A DNA stretch of 64,000 bases, from contig CAJUII010000001.1 in NCBI GenBank assembly GCA_910586405.1, positions 46,414 through 110,413 of the forward strand, given 5' to 3'. Shown piece after piece: positions 27,421 through 37,391 of this stretch. Under the pieces are notes generated by a model. It was not told where the DNA came from. It made no database searches and was given only the letters and a program-made list of their open reading frames with translations. The DNA comes from an uncultured Lachnospiraceae bacterium. Its GTDB lineage: Bacteria; Bacillota; Clostridia; Lachnospirales; Lachnospiraceae. Both the position numbers and the translations under genes were made by a program. Numbering within the stretch: the stretch's first letter is position 1; each line of letters opens with the position of its first letter.

Positions 27421-29439
27421 ATGGCAAATGATAATTTTGACAATCTTGGCAGGGAACAGAATAAGGAAGTGTACGATGTGCAATTCTATAAACAGGCGTA
27501 TGAACAGGAAAAGGCGCGCGCGGCGTCCCTCGCAGGACGGCTTGCGGATGCGAAGAATGAGGCGGATTCTTTGCAGTTTCAGCTAGACCGCATCAAAAAT
27601 AATCCCTTGTGGAAGGCGTCAAAGCCGCTGCGTCAGACGATGCACTGGGGGCTTCGCAATTACAGGCGCGTGCGCAACCTGGGCGGTCCGAAGGGGATTG
27701 TCAGAAAATTAAAACAGAAAAAAATCGAGGCGGAGGCGAAAAAACTCCACGGAACAGCGAGCTTTCCCACACCGGAGCAGGCAGCACAGCAGCGAAATGC
27801 CAAATTTGACAAAATGGTCAAGATCAGTATCCTGGTGCCGGTCTACAATACCCCGCTCAATTTTCTCAATGAGATGATCGAGTCTGTGATGAACCAGACC
27901 TATCAGAATTGGGAGCTGTGTCTGGCGGATGGGTCTGACGATGCGCATGAGAGTGTGGGCGCGCGCTGTCAGGAATACAGGGAGAAGGACAAGCGCATTG
28001 TCTATAAAAAGCTTGCAGAAAACGGCGGCATCGCCGCGAACACAAATGCGTGTTACACGATGGCTGCCGGGGAATATATTGGTCTGTTTGACCATGATGA
28101 TGTGCTGCATCCGTCCGCATTGTACGAGTATGTGAAGGTGATCAATGAGCAGGGTGCAGACTATATCTACTGTGACGAGACGACCTTTAAGGGCGAGAGC
28201 ATCAACAACATGATCACGCTGCATTTCAAGCCTGATTATGCGCCGGACAATCTCAGGGCGAACAATTATATCTGCCATTTTAGCGTATTTTCGCGCAAGC
28301 TTCTCGAGGGTACGGAGCTTTTTCGCAGCGGTTTTGACGGCAGCCAGGACCATGATATGATCCTGCGGCTGACCAGCAGTGCCCGAAAGGTCGTGCATGT
28401 GCCGAAGCTTCTGTATTACTGGCGGTCGCACAAGGCGAGTACAGCGAGCGATATCAGTGCAAAACCCTATGCCATCGCGGCGGCGAAGGGGGCAGTGGCA
28501 GACCATTTGACACGGAGCGGCTTCAAGAATTTTGAGATCAAGAGCACGCGGGCATTTGACACAATCTTTGAGATCAAGTATGAGATTTTGAGTGAGGACA
28601 GAATCTCAATCCTGATACCGAACAAGGATCATGTCGAGGATTTGAGACGCTGTATCGATTCCATTCGGGAGCGCAGCACGTATGGAAATTATGAGATTAT
28701 CGTGATCGAAAATAACAGTGCGGACAAAGCGGTGTTTGACTATTATAACACGCTGAAAGAACAGAAGGACATAACGGTCGTCACATATTCGGGCGCATTC
28801 AACTATGCAAAGCTCAATAATTTTGGAGCGGGCTTTGCGACGGGAAAATATCTGTTGTTATTAAATAATGACACGCAGGTGATCTCGATGAACTGGCTCG
28901 AGGCGATGCTGATGTACGCGCAGCGGCCCGATGTGGGGGCAGTCGGCGCAAAGCTCTATTATGGGGACCGGACGATTCAACATGCAGGAGTCGTCATCGG
29001 GCTTGGCGCACACCGGACCGCAGGGCACACACATTATAAAATCAACTATGACAATCTCGGCTATATGGGGCGGCTGTGCTATGCGCAGAATGTGTCAGCG
29101 GTGACAGGCGCCTGTCTGATGGTCCGAAAGAGCCTGTACGATGCGCTTGGCGGGCTTGATGAGACGTTCGCCGTGGCACTCAACGATGTGGATTTCTGCC
29201 TGCGCATCCGGGAGAAAGGCTATTTGAATGTATTCACGCCGTTTGCGGAGCTGTATCATTTTGAGTCAGCGTCGCGCGGCAGTGATCTTGTGGATGAGGA
29301 GAAGGCGGCGCGGTACGAGACGGAGTCAGCGCTGTTTCGCGAGCGGTGGAAGGAGCAGCTCGCGAAGGGAGATCCGTATTACAACCCGAATTTTTCACTC
29401 GATCACAGTGACTATTCACTGAGGGTTGACTATTCATAA
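27421..29439 (+). CDS. Two-domain GT2 glycosyltransferase (rhamnan/galactan-type)
   Basis: About 672 residues from ATG 27421 (GGAG 5-8 bases upstream; GTG at 27409 is an alternative). An N-terminal helical, probably coiled-coil stretch (about 20-60) is followed by a basic region. The first GT2 domain (about 130-360) has ILVPVYNTP and an intact FDHDD metal motif; the second (about 390-650) has ILIPNKDH, LLNNDTQV and ALNDVDFCLRI. Both catalytic centres look complete, unlike in the two upstream genes. Such bifunctional enzymes polymerise or alternate two linkages. It is the last gene before a new promoter and pgcA. Substrates are unknown. Confidence 0.82.
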   Translation: MANDNFDNLGREQNKEVYDVQFYKQAYEQEKARAASLAGRLADAKNEADSLQFQLDRIKNNPLWKASKPLRQTMHWGLRNYRRVRNLGGPKGIVRKLKQKKIEAEAKKLHGTASFPTPEQAAQQRNAKFDKMVKISILVPVYNTPLNFLNEMIESVMNQTYQNWELCLADGSDDAHESVGARCQEYREKDKRIVYKKLAENGGIAANTNACYTMAAGEYIGLFDHDDVLHPSALYEYVKVINEQGADYIYCDETTFKGESINNMITLHFKPDYAPDNLRANNYICHFSVFSRKLLEGTELFRSGFDGSQDHDMILRLTSSARKVVHVPKLLYYWRSHKASTASDISAKPYAIAAAKGAVADHLTRSGFKNFEIKSTRAFDTIFEIKYEILSEDRISILIPNKDHVEDLRRCIDSIRERSTYGNYEIIVIENNSADKAVFDYYNTLKEQKDITVVTYSGAFNYAKLNNFGAGFATGKYLLLLNNDTQVISMNWLEAMLMYAQRPDVGAVGAKLYYGDRTIQHAGVVIGLGAHRTAGHTHYKINYDNLGYMGRLCYAQNVSAVTGACLMVRKSLYDALGGLDETFAVALNDVDFCLRIREKGYLNVFTPFAELYHFESASRGSDLVDEEKAARYETESALFRERWKEQLAKGDPYYNPNFSLDHSDYSLRVDYS

Positions 29440-29474
29440 AATTGAATTAAATTTGGTTAAATTTGCTTATAATC

Positions 29475-29503
29475 TTGAAAAATTTCCAAATTTTTGGTTT
29501 AAT
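29475..29503 (+). promoter_or_regulatory. Candidate promoter for phosphoglucomutase
   Basis: TTGAAA (29475-29480), a 17-base spacer, then TTTAAT (29498-29503), in an A+T-rich 129-base gap. A TATAAT at 29468-29473 also exists but has no well-spaced -35. The leader of about 60 bases ends in GGAGGT before ATG 29569. Confidence 0.4.
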
Positions 29504-29568
29504 GGATATGGAACGTAGTGCAAAATGACAACGCACTGAATTAAATGAATTTATATGGAGGTAGCAGT

Positions 29569-31296
29569 ATGGGTTTTATGGATGAATTTAACTTCTGGCT
29601 CAATGATGATTATTTTGACCAGGCAACAAAGGACGAGCTCTTAAAGATTAAAGACAATGAGAGCGAGATTGAAGAACGTTTTTACAAGGAGCTTGAATTT
29701 GGTACTGGTGGTCTCAGGGGTGTGATTGGTGCTGGTACAAACCGCATGAACATCTACACTGTGAGAAAGGCATCACAGGGGCTGGCAAACTATATTATAA
29801 AAGCGAACGGACAGAGGAAAGGTATTGCTATTGCCTATGATTCACGATTCATGTCACCTGAATTTGCAGATGAGGCAGCGCTTTGTATGGCTGCAAACGG
29901 CATTAAGGCTTATGTGTTTGAGTCTCTTAGACCGACACCGGAGCTTTCTTTTGCGCTGAGGACACTCGGCTGTATCTCAGGAATTGTCATTACAGCGAGC
30001 CACAATCCGCCTGAGTACAATGGCTATAAGGTATACTGGGAGGACGGCGCACAGATCACAGCGCCCAAGGACAAGGATATCATCGGCGAGGTGAAAGCAG
30101 TTACAGACTACCACACCGTGAAGACGATGGACAAGCAGGAAGCGATCAATGCTGGCTTGTATCAGGTGATCGGCGAAGAGATTGACGATGCATACATGGC
30201 AGAGTTAAAGAAGCAGATCATCCATCCCGATGTAATCCAGGCGGTTGCGGATGATATCAAGATTGTGTATACACCGCTGTGCGGCACAGGCAATAAGCCG
30301 GTGAGAAGGATTCTGTCTGAGCTTGGCTTCAAGAACGTATTTGTTGTTCCTGAACAGGAGAATCCAGATCCGAAGTTCACGACGCTGGATTATCCGAATC
30401 CAGAGGACCCGAAGGCATTTACATATGCCTTAAAGCTTGCGAAGGAAAAGAATGCGGACATTGTGCTTGCGACAGACCCGGATGCAGACAGACTTGGCAT
30501 CTATGCACTGGACACCAAGAGTGGAGAGTACAAGGCATTTACAGGAAATATGTCTGGAATGCTGATTGCAGAGTACATTTTGAGAGAGCGCAAGGCCACA
30601 GGGACAATGCCAGAGAATCCAGCGCTTGTCACCACGATCGTGACAACAAATATGACTACGCCGATCACAGACGCGTATGGCGTGAAGCTGATCGAAGTGC
30701 TCACAGGCTTTAAGTTTATCGGCGAGCAGATCAAACTGTTTGAGCAGACAGGCTCCAACAACTATGTGTTTGGTCTTGAGGAGAGCTATGGCTGTCTTGC
30801 AGGAACGCACGCAAGGGACAAGGATGCCGTCGTTGCGGTAATGTGTCTGTGTGAGGTTGCTGCTTGGTGCAAGAAGAACGGAAAGACCCTGTATGACATG
30901 ATGCTTGAACTTTATGAGAAGTACGGATATTACAAAGAGACACAGTATGCGATCACGATGAAGGGCATCGATGGCTCTAAGCAGATTGCTGCCCTGATGG
31001 ATAAGTTCAGGAGTAATCCGCCTAAGAAATTTGGCGAGCTTGGCGTTGTGCGTGTAAGGGATTATGAGAATGATGTGATCACGGAGCTTGAGACAGGCAA
31101 GACCTATTCTACGGGGCTTCCGAAGTCCAATGTGCTCTATTTTGACCTCACCAATGATTCATGGTGCTGTGCAAGACCTTCCGGCACAGAGCCAAAGATT
31201 AAATTCTACATGGGCGTGAAGGGTACCAGCCTTGAGGATGCCCAGAAGAAGGTAGAGGATCTGACCAATGAGGTGAAGGCAGTCATTGAAGAATAA
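29569..31296 (+). CDS. pgcA: Alpha-phosphoglucomutase/phosphomannomutase
   Basis: About 575 residues, the size of PgcA-type bacterial alpha-phosphoglucomutases. The active-site phosphoserine is Ser144 in ITASHNPPEYNG. The metal loop is ATDPDADRLG, the sugar loop is GLEESYG, and the C-terminal phosphate-binding loop is RPSGTEPKIK. It interconverts glucose-6-phosphate and glucose-1-phosphate, which feeds RfbA and UDP-glucose synthesis. I chose ATG 29569 because GGAGGT ends 6 bases before it; ATG 29545 has no ribosome site. Its location inside the locus fits precursor supply. Confidence 0.93.
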   Translation: MGFMDEFNFWLNDDYFDQATKDELLKIKDNESEIEERFYKELEFGTGGLRGVIGAGTNRMNIYTVRKASQGLANYIIKANGQRKGIAIAYDSRFMSPEFADEAALCMAANGIKAYVFESLRPTPELSFALRTLGCISGIVITASHNPPEYNGYKVYWEDGAQITAPKDKDIIGEVKAVTDYHTVKTMDKQEAINAGLYQVIGEEIDDAYMAELKKQIIHPDVIQAVADDIKIVYTPLCGTGNKPVRRILSELGFKNVFVVPEQENPDPKFTTLDYPNPEDPKAFTYALKLAKEKNADIVLATDPDADRLGIYALDTKSGEYKAFTGNMSGMLIAEYILRERKATGTMPENPALVTTIVTTNMTTPITDAYGVKLIEVLTGFKFIGEQIKLFEQTGSNNYVFGLEESYGCLAGTHARDKDAVVAVMCLCEVAAWCKKNGKTLYDMMLELYEKYGYYKETQYAITMKGIDGSKQIAALMDKFRSNPPKKFGELGVVRVRDYENDVITELETGKTYSTGLPKSNVLYFDLTNDSWCCARPSGTEPKIKFYMGVKGTSLEDAQKKVEDLTNEVKAVIEE

Positions 31297-31307
31297 TGGA
31301 TGACGAT

Positions 31308-31341
31308 GAAACCGGGCGGTTGGCACAAACCGTCTGGTTTC
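31308..31341 (+). terminator. Terminator-like hairpin after pgcA
   Basis: A 14-base-pair stem (31308-31321 with 31328-31341, two G-T wobbles) around a 6-base loop. Only a short T-rich stretch (ATTTCG) follows, so termination may be partial, with read-through into gtrA. Confidence 0.5.
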
Positions 31342-31381
31342 ATTTCGTAAGAAATTGCAGGAATAATACGGGAGAAATTGC

Positions 31382-31843
31382 ATGAAAAAATTATATGCAC
31401 AGATTATGAAATTCGGTATCGTGGGTGTCATCTGCTTCGGTATCGACTATATTATTGGACTTTCAGTTATGAAAATGATCGTGAAACTGGGCGGCGATGA
31501 AGTGTTTAAAGCTGCGTCTATGGCAGGGGCCGCGCTGGGATTTACAGTTTCCGTAGTGATAAATTATATTCTTACTTTTAAGTTTGTCTTTGAGCGCAAG
31601 GGGGATCTTGACCGCAGGAAGGAATTTGCAGCATTTATCGTCCTGAGTGTGATCGGCCTGGGGTTGAACTCGTTGATCATCTGGGTCTGTGTGGGACCGA
31701 TTTATGGCAATATTGCATTTTTGCAGAGACTTTTGAATTATGATTTCGCATACACGGTGGCGAAGGTGATCGCGACAGCGATTGTGATGGTATACAATTT
31801 TATCAGCAGGAAGGTCTTTTTGGAAAAGAAAGATTCGCAGTAA
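31382..31843 (+). CDS. GtrA-family membrane protein
   Basis: A 153-residue protein with four membrane helices, beginning with the family-typical KFGIVGVICFGIDYIIG and ending with a helix and a short basic tail that includes NFISRKVFLEK. GtrA-like proteins are thought to flip or hand over polyprenyl-phosphate-linked sugars. Together with the GtrB-like enzyme at 228, the window could hold a glycan side-branch decoration system, which is inference. The ribosome site is GGGAGAA, 6 bases before ATG. Confidence 0.85.
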   Translation: MKKLYAQIMKFGIVGVICFGIDYIIGLSVMKMIVKLGGDEVFKAASMAGAALGFTVSVVINYILTFKFVFERKGDLDRRKEFAAFIVLSVIGLGLNSLIIWVCVGPIYGNIAFLQRLLNYDFAYTVAKVIATAIVMVYNFISRKVFLEKKDSQ

Positions 31844-31865
31844 AAATAGGACATGGGGGAAAGCG

Positions 31866-33221
31866 ATGTCACTGGCACAGAATATCAAAAAAACAATTAA
31901 CTACAGCAGAAAAAACGGGTATGGGGAGGCGGTTGTCGCGGCGTGGGAGCGCGTGACGGCAAAGTACTATGCAGATTATGATTACCGTGCGCCCGACACT
32001 GGAGAGCTGGAGAGACAGCGGGCGGACAGTCAGGCGTCAGCGCTCAAATTCTCAATACTTGTACCGGCGTACGAGACGCAGCGCGTGTACATGGAGGCAT
32101 TGATTGAAAGCTGTATCGGACAGACATATGCAAACTGGGAGCTTGTCATCGCGGATGGCAGTGCCAGTGATGTAGTCCGCGAGGTAGTTGACAGCTATCA
32201 GGATGCCCGCATCCGGTATGTGAAGCTGGAGGAAAATCACGGGATCGCGGAGAACACAAACCAGGCGATACGGCTTGCGACAGGGGATTACTATGGGCTG
32301 CTTGACCATGATGATCTGCTGACCGCCGACGCGCTGTACGAGATGGCGTGCGCTGTCCGTGAGGGGATGCCGATACTCGCATATTCAGATGAAGATAAAT
32401 GTGATGCGTCAGGAACGCATTTTTACGATCCGCATTTCAAGATGGATTTTAATCTTGATCTGCTGTTGACAAATAATTACATCTGTCACTTTATGGTGGT
32501 GCGTGCGGATGTGCTCAGAAAGCTGGAGATCAGAAAGGAGTACGACGGCTCACAGGATTACGATGTGATTCTCAGAATCGTGAGCAGCCTGCTGATCAAG
32601 GAAAAGGGAACCAAGGAGGCGCAGCCTGTCGAGGACTGTATCGTGCATGTGCCGAAGGTGTTGTACCATTGGCGGTGTCACGAAAATTCCACAGCGGACA
32701 ATCCGCAGAGCAAGATGTACGCTTACGAGGCAGGGAAAAAGGCGCTGGTGGATTTTGCGCAGCGCATGGGCTGGAAAGTCGATGTGCGGCACAACAAGCA
32801 TCTGGGCTTCTACCGGATTGAGTACAGGGACAATGTGCTGACGCATCGGCCCGACGTGGCGGCAGTGGGCGGATTTGTCGCGCGGCATGGCAAGGTGGCG
32901 GCAGGTGTGTATAAAGGTCAGCCGCTGCTGTATGCGGGCTATATGAATCGCATGGATCTGTATCAGAATACAGAGGCGCTTGATCTCAGGAATATGGCGG
33001 TCAATAAGGCATATCAGGAGGTCTATGAGGCGGTTGTCGGACATCCATATGAGAGCACGCTGTGCACGGAGAAGAAGGAATTGCCGCACTGGCTACAGGA
33101 GCTAGAGCGCGCCGCAGACGGGGAGGCGCAATTGGCAAAGCTTGGTGAGGCGCTCGGCCGTCAGCTCATCGAAAAAGGGGGAAGACTGCTGCTTGACCCT
33201 GTGTGTGTGAGGAAATTGTGA
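31866..33221 (+). CDS. GT2 glycosyltransferase, single domain with C-terminal extension
   Basis: A 451-residue protein. The GT2 domain (about 55-290) has ILVPAYETQ, IADGSASDV, an intact LLDHDD metal motif, YSDEDK and GSQDYDVILR. It is closely similar to the first domain of the two-domain enzyme at 27421 (both share NNYICHF and VPKVLYHW-like blocks). The C-terminal 150 residues, where a second GT domain would be, are short and unassigned, so this may be a naturally truncated relative. The start ATG has GGGGGAAAG upstream. The next GT overlaps its stop region. Confidence 0.8.
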   Translation: MSLAQNIKKTINYSRKNGYGEAVVAAWERVTAKYYADYDYRAPDTGELERQRADSQASALKFSILVPAYETQRVYMEALIESCIGQTYANWELVIADGSASDVVREVVDSYQDARIRYVKLEENHGIAENTNQAIRLATGDYYGLLDHDDLLTADALYEMACAVREGMPILAYSDEDKCDASGTHFYDPHFKMDFNLDLLLTNNYICHFMVVRADVLRKLEIRKEYDGSQDYDVILRIVSSLLIKEKGTKEAQPVEDCIVHVPKVLYHWRCHENSTADNPQSKMYAYEAGKKALVDFAQRMGWKVDVRHNKHLGFYRIEYRDNVLTHRPDVAAVGGFVARHGKVAAGVYKGQPLLYAGYMNRMDLYQNTEALDLRNMAVNKAYQEVYEAVVGHPYESTLCTEKKELPHWLQELERAADGEAQLAKLGEALGRQLIEKGGRLLLDPVCVRKL

Positions 33222-33223
33222 CA

Positions 33224-34201
33224 ATGACAAAATCAACGATTGTGATACCAAACTATAATGGAATCAATTATATTCAATCCTGTCTGGAAAGTCTCTATGG
33301 CGGGACGACGAAGGAGATCGAGGTGATTGTGGTGGATAATGCCTCGACGGACGGCAGCATGGAGCTGGTGCGGGACCAGTTTCCGCAGGTGCGTCTGATT
33401 GTCAATGAGAAGAACATGGGATTTAGCTGTGCGGTCAATCAGGGAATCAGGAGCAGCAGGACACCGTATGTCATTCTGCTCAACAATGATACGCGGGCAG
33501 AGTTTTCCTTTGTTCACGAGCTTGAGAAGGTGATGGACCACGATAGAGAGAAAAAAATTTTTTCCGCCTCAGCAAAGTTGGTGTCATTGTATGACAAGGA
33601 TAAGGTAGATGACGCGGGAGATTATTACTGCGCACTTGGGTGGGCGTTTGCAAGAGGCAAGGGCAGACCGCCTGCGCGCTATGATCAGGACTGTGACATT
33701 TTTGCAGCGTGTGCGGGGGCGGCGATTTATCGCAGGGAACTGCTGGAAGAAAACAAAGTCGGACTGTTTGATGAAGAACATTTTGCCTATTTTGAGGATA
33801 TTGACATCGGTTACAGGGCAAAAATTTATGGATATAGAAACAAATTTGCGGCAAACTCTATAGTATACCATGCAGGGAGCGCAACGAGTGGATCGCGGTA
33901 CAATGCCTTTAAGACGAGGCTGGCATCGAGAAACAGCGTCTATCTGATCTATAAAAATATGCCGGCTTTGCAGCTTGTGCTCAACCTGCCGTTCCTTGTC
34001 ATAGGATTTTTGATCAAAATGCTGTTTTTTGCCAGAAAAGGGATGGGAAGAGAGTATGTATTGGGACTGATTGGCGGAATCAGGCTTTCTATAAGCCCTT
34101 GCGGGAGACGGCACAAACAATGTTTTGACAGGCACAGAATAGGAAATTACGTGTCGATACAGATAGAACTATGGAGAAATTTATTCAGACTTTTTGCATG
34201 A
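33224..34201 (+). CDS. GT2 glycosyltransferase, rhamnosyltransferase-like
   Basis: About 325 residues from ATG 33224; GTG 33218 overlaps the upstream stop as GTGA and is an equally possible start. The domain shows IVIPNYNGI, VVDNASTDGS, GFSCAVNQG, ILLNNDT and an FEDIDIGYRA block, the pattern of WbbL/RfbF-like rhamnosyltransferases. A C-terminal hydrophobic stretch (near LPFLVIGFLIKMLFF) suggests membrane association. With rfbBAC nearby, transfer of a dTDP-deoxysugar such as rhamnose is a reasonable inference. Confidence 0.8.
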   Translation: MTKSTIVIPNYNGINYIQSCLESLYGGTTKEIEVIVVDNASTDGSMELVRDQFPQVRLIVNEKNMGFSCAVNQGIRSSRTPYVILLNNDTRAEFSFVHELEKVMDHDREKKIFSASAKLVSLYDKDKVDDAGDYYCALGWAFARGKGRPPARYDQDCDIFAACAGAAIYRRELLEENKVGLFDEEHFAYFEDIDIGYRAKIYGYRNKFAANSIVYHAGSATSGSRYNAFKTRLASRNSVYLIYKNMPALQLVLNLPFLVIGFLIKMLFFARKGMGREYVLGLIGGIRLSISPCGRRHKQCFDRHRIGNYVSIQIELWRNLFRLFA

Positions 34202-34213
34202 GCAAAAAATAAG

Positions 34214-34242
34214 TTGTACTTTTGGCTCAAATATTGTAGAAT
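34214..34242 (+). promoter_or_regulatory. Candidate promoter for second initiating transferase
   Basis: TTGTAC (34214-34219), a 17-base spacer, then TAGAAT (34237-34242), in the 83-base gap after the GT2 gene. The -35 matches consensus only in TTG, so the call is moderate. Confidence 0.4.
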
Positions 34243-34284
34243 GAAATGAGTTAAATTCTTTCCATTGGAATAAAGGTGAGAAAA

Positions 34285-35694
34285 TTGATAAGAGATCATC
34301 AGAAGTATTTTAATAAACTGCTGGTACTGCTCGATGCAATGGTCATAGCGGCTGCTTACTGGTTCTCTTGGTTTTTGTGGCTCAGCGGATATGTGAAGGA
34401 GAACGAACCCGGCATAGGTATTTTGTCAGTGGAGACGTACTTTGCCGCACTTGTTGCCATTGTGCCGGGGTATCTGATTTTGTACAATACGTTTGATCTG
34501 TATTCGTCAAAGCGTACTGCGAAGACGATATACGAGATCTTTAACATTATAAAAGCGAACACAGTGGGGCTTCTGGCGATCATGGTGGTGCTCTTTGCCA
34601 TCAATATACCAGACTTCTCACGAGGAATGGTCGGTGTGTTCTATGGCATCAATATCATAGCGGAATCACTGATGCGCAAGTCTGTCAGGTATGGGCTTCG
34701 CAGGATGCGCAAGAAAGGCTATAATGTCAAGCACATCCTGCTGGTAGGATACTCGCGTGCCGGCGAAGAGTACATCAATAAGATCAAGGCAAATCCCGAG
34801 TGGGGGTATGAGGTATGCGGCATACTGGATGACCATGTGCCGGTGGGCGCTGTATATAAAGGCGTCAGGGTGACAGGCGAGATAGATGCGCTCACCACAG
34901 TCCTGACGAACAATCAGTTGGACGAGATCGGCATCACGCTCTCCCTGTCAGATTATGACAGGCTGGAGGCGATAGTCAATATTTGTGAAAAGTCAGGGGT
35001 ACACACCAAATTTATCCCCGACTATAACAGCGTGATACCAAGCAGACCCTATCTGGAAGATCTGGATGGGCTTGCGGTGGTCAACATCCGAAGGGTGCCA
35101 TTGAACAATATGGCAAATATGCTGATCAAGCGTCTGGTGGACATTGTGGGTGCATTGGCAGCGATAGTGCTGTGCTCCCCCTTTATGCTGACGGCTGCTA
35201 TAGCGGTGAAAGTGACAAGCAGGGGACCGCTGATTTTTAAACAGGAGCGTGTAGGACTGCACAACAAACCCTTTCAGATGTATAAATTTCGAAGCATGGA
35301 AGTTCAGAATGATGCCGATGAGAAGAAGGGCTGGACGGTCAAAAATGATCCCAGAGTCACGAAGGTGGGCAGGATTCTGCGCAGCACCAGCATCGATGAG
35401 CTGCCACAGTTATTCAATGTGCTAAAGGGCGATATGAGTATGATCGGTCCGCGCCCGGAGCGGCCTCTTTTCGTTGAAAAATTCAGAGAGGAAATACCTA
35501 GGTATATGATAAAGCACCAAGTGCGCCCGGGAATCACAGGATGGGCGCAGGTCAATGGCTACAGGGGGGATACGTCTATCAAGAAGCGGATAGAGTATGA
35601 CCTCTACTATATTGAGAATTGGTCGATGGCATTTGATATTAAAATCTTATTTCTTACATTCTTTAGAGGTTTTATCAATAAAAATGCTTATTAA
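34285..35694 (+). CDS. Polyprenyl-phosphate sugar-1-phosphate transferase (second initiating enzyme)
   Basis: About 469 residues. The N-terminus has four to five membrane helices, then a Rossmann-like region ([15 protein letters not shown]). The C-terminal sugar transferase domain (about 280-469) begins KRLVDIVGA and contains [28 protein letters not shown] and [10 protein letters not shown], closest in pattern to WcaJ/undecaprenyl-phosphate glucose phosphotransferases. The GPRPERP form differs from the GTRPP form of the enzyme at 3843. I favour TTG 34285, placed 4-5 bases after AAAGGTGAG; GTG 34276 is the alternative but lies inside that ribosome site. It starts a second polymer or a second version of the first one. 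Confidence 0.88.
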   Translation: MIRDHQKYFNKLLVLLDAMVIAAAYWFSWFLWLSGYVKENEPGIGILSVETYFAALVAIVPGYLILYNTFDLYSSKRTAKTIYEIFNIIKANTVGLLAIMVVLFAINIPDFSRGMVGVFYGINIIAESLMRKSVRYGLRRMRKKGYNVKHILLVGYSRAGEEYINKIKANPEWGYEVCGILDDHVPVGAVYKGVRVTGEIDALTTVLTNNQLDEIGITLSLSDYDRLEAIVNICEKSGVHTKFIPDYNSVIPSRPYLEDLDGLAVVNIRRVPLNNMANMLIKRLVDIVGALAAIVLCSPFMLTAAIAVKVTSRGPLIFKQERVGLHNKPFQMYKFRSMEVQNDADEKKGWTVKNDPRVTKVGRILRSTSIDELPQLFNVLKGDMSMIGPRPERPLFVEKFREEIPRYMIKHQVRPGITGWAQVNGYRGDTSIKKRIEYDLYYIENWSMAFDIKILFLTFFRGFINKNAY

Positions 35695-35757
35695 GTCTAT
35701 TTTGTGACAGCGCTTTGTCAATAAAGGATGCCTATTAATCATAGGAGAGTGGATAAA

Positions 35758-37308
35758 ATGCAGGATTATGACAATAACAAAAACAGTAATATAAGGAGAA
35801 TGCCAAGCGGTGAGCGGCAGCCTAGACCGAGCAGACAGCCAAGGCCCGATGGGGCGCCGCGTTCGGGTGGACAACAAAGACCCGCAGGACAAGCAAGACC
35901 TGACGGAGCGCCGCGTTCAAGCGGACAACAAAGACCCGCAGGGCAGACGAGAAGGCCGAGCGCAGACGGACAACAAAGACCCGCAGGCACATCACGTCCG
36001 GGCGGACAAGCAAGACCTCAAGGGGCGCCGCGTTCGGGTGGACAACAAAGACCCGCAGGACAGACGAGAAGACCAGCGTCAGGCGGACAGCCCAGACCTG
36101 CTGGACAGCAGCGGACAAATACTAGACCGGAGTCTGACAGTCGCAGGCAGAATCCTCCGACAAACAATAAGCCGAGGAAAAATCCAAAGAACCTGACACC
36201 TCAGCAGGCGGCAAAGAAAAAACGCAGAAAGATTGTGATGTTTGTCGCGGAGATTTTTCTACTGCTGATTCTGGTGGGGGCGCTGTGGGCAGTGAATAAG
36301 ACGAATAAGATCGAGTACGTTAAGATAAACAGAGAAGATGTATTTATCAATGACACGGTTATCAATGAGATTGATCAGGGGACCAGCAATATGAAAGGAT
36401 ATCGGAATATTGCACTCTTTGGCGTAGATTCCCGGGATCAGGAATTAGATAAGAACACACGTACAGATGTTATCATGATCGCATCCATCAATCAGGACAC
36501 CAAGAAGGTTAAGCTCGTGTCGGTCTATCGTGACACTTGGCTGAATATGACAAATGACAAGTACAGTAAGGCGAATGCAGCTTACGCAAAGGGTGGCTCC
36601 AAGCAGGCGATTGGTATGCTCAACATGAATCTGGATCTCGATATCACAGATTTTGTGACAGTTGGATTTCAGGCCGTGATCGATACGGTGGACGCTGTCG
36701 GCGGCGTGGAGATCGATGTGACGGAGGAGGAGATCCCGTATCTCAACAGCTATCAGATCTCGATGGCTGGAGAACCGACAGGGCAGCTCAATGCTGCCGG
36801 TGAGCCAGAGTATGCGGCGACGATCGGTGTAGATTACACACCTGTCACGAAGCCAGGACTACAGAAGCTCAATGGTCTTCAGGCGACTGCCTACTGCCGA
36901 ATCCGTTATGTTGGCGGCGATGGCGCGAGAACCGAGCGTCAGCGGACCGTGCTCACAAAAATGGCAAAGAAGGCGATGACGCTCAATCCAGCGACACTCA
37001 ACAAGATTGCAAATGCTGTGTGCAGTGAGATTAAGACCTCGCTTGACATGCCGGAAATTCTGTCACTGCTTGCTGACATAGCAAGCTATGAGATCGGTGA
37101 ATCCTCCGGCTTCCCGTTCAATGAACATGTCAAGATGAACGGGCACGTGGGCAATGCCAGTGTCGTAGTGCCAATCGACCTCAAGAAGAATGTTGTTCTG
37201 TTACATGAGTTTTTGTTTGAAGATCAGGAGTATGCGCCGTCTCCTACAGTGGAGAAGTGCAGCCAGCGCATTGCATCCGATACAGGAATCAGTTATAATG
37301 GAGAATAG
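35758..37308 (+). CDS. LytR-CpsA-Psr (LCP) glycopolymer ligase with basic repeat tail
   Basis: About 516 residues from ATG 35758 (AGGAGAG 8 bases upstream; ATG 35728 has no good site). Residues about 15-125 are a repeat-built Arg/Pro/Gln/Gly tail (units like GAPRSGGQQRPAGQ), strongly basic and cytoplasmic. A membrane helix follows at about 159-181. The outside LCP domain has FGVDSRDQ, RTDVIMIASIN, SVYRDTW and a late block CRIRYVGGDGARTERQR, with the Asp and Arg residues that bind the polyprenyl pyrophosphate. LCP enzymes transfer lipid-linked glycopolymers to peptidoglycan or protein. A perfect terminator follows. Confidence 0.9.
   Translation: MQDYDNNKNSNIRRMPSGERQPRPSRQPRPDGAPRSGGQQRPAGQARPDGAPRSSGQQRPAGQTRRPSADGQQRPAGTSRPGGQARPQGAPRSGGQQRPAGQTRRPASGGQPRPAGQQRTNTRPESDSRRQNPPTNNKPRKNPKNLTPQQAAKKKRRKIVMFVAEIFLLLILVGALWAVNKTNKIEYVKINREDVFINDTVINEIDQGTSNMKGYRNIALFGVDSRDQELDKNTRTDVIMIASINQDTKKVKLVSVYRDTWLNMTNDKYSKANAAYAKGGSKQAIGMLNMNLDLDITDFVTVGFQAVIDTVDAVGGVEIDVTEEEIPYLNSYQISMAGEPTGQLNAAGEPEYAATIGVDYTPVTKPGLQKLNGLQATAYCRIRYVGGDGARTERQRTVLTKMAKKAMTLNPATLNKIANAVCSEIKTSLDMPEILSLLADIASYEIGESSGFPFNEHVKMNGHVGNASVVVPIDLKKNVVLLHEFLFEDQEYAPSPTVEKCSQRIASDTGISYNGE
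35847..36115 (+). repeat. Tandem coding repeats in LCP basic tail
   Basis: Units of about 54 bases encode PDGAPRSGGQQRPAGQAR-like 18-mers. Two adjacent near-identical copies open the array. Shortened or rearranged copies follow, each keeping the core GQQRPAG. All copies keep the frame. The DNA resembles a minisatellite, and I ruled out CRISPR because there are no unique spacers. Confidence 0.75.
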
Positions 37309-37319
37309 AGGAGCCGATC

Positions 37320-37343
37320 AGGAACCGAAAACGGTTCCTTTTT
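37320..37343 (+). terminator. Rho-independent terminator after the LCP gene
   Basis: AGGAACCG (37320-37327) pairs perfectly with CGGTTCCT (37332-37339) around an AAAA loop, followed by TTTT. This is a compact textbook terminator 11 bases after the stop codon. Confidence 0.88.
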
Positions 37344-37391
37344 GGCATATGTGCAGAGCACAGTGCCTTTGTGGGAAATGGGGGGATAGAA

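Noticed and set aside
35847..36115. Regular repeats resembling a CRISPR array
   Set aside because: The repeats are contiguous and coding, without unique spacers of constant length, and they encode the basic LCP tail.
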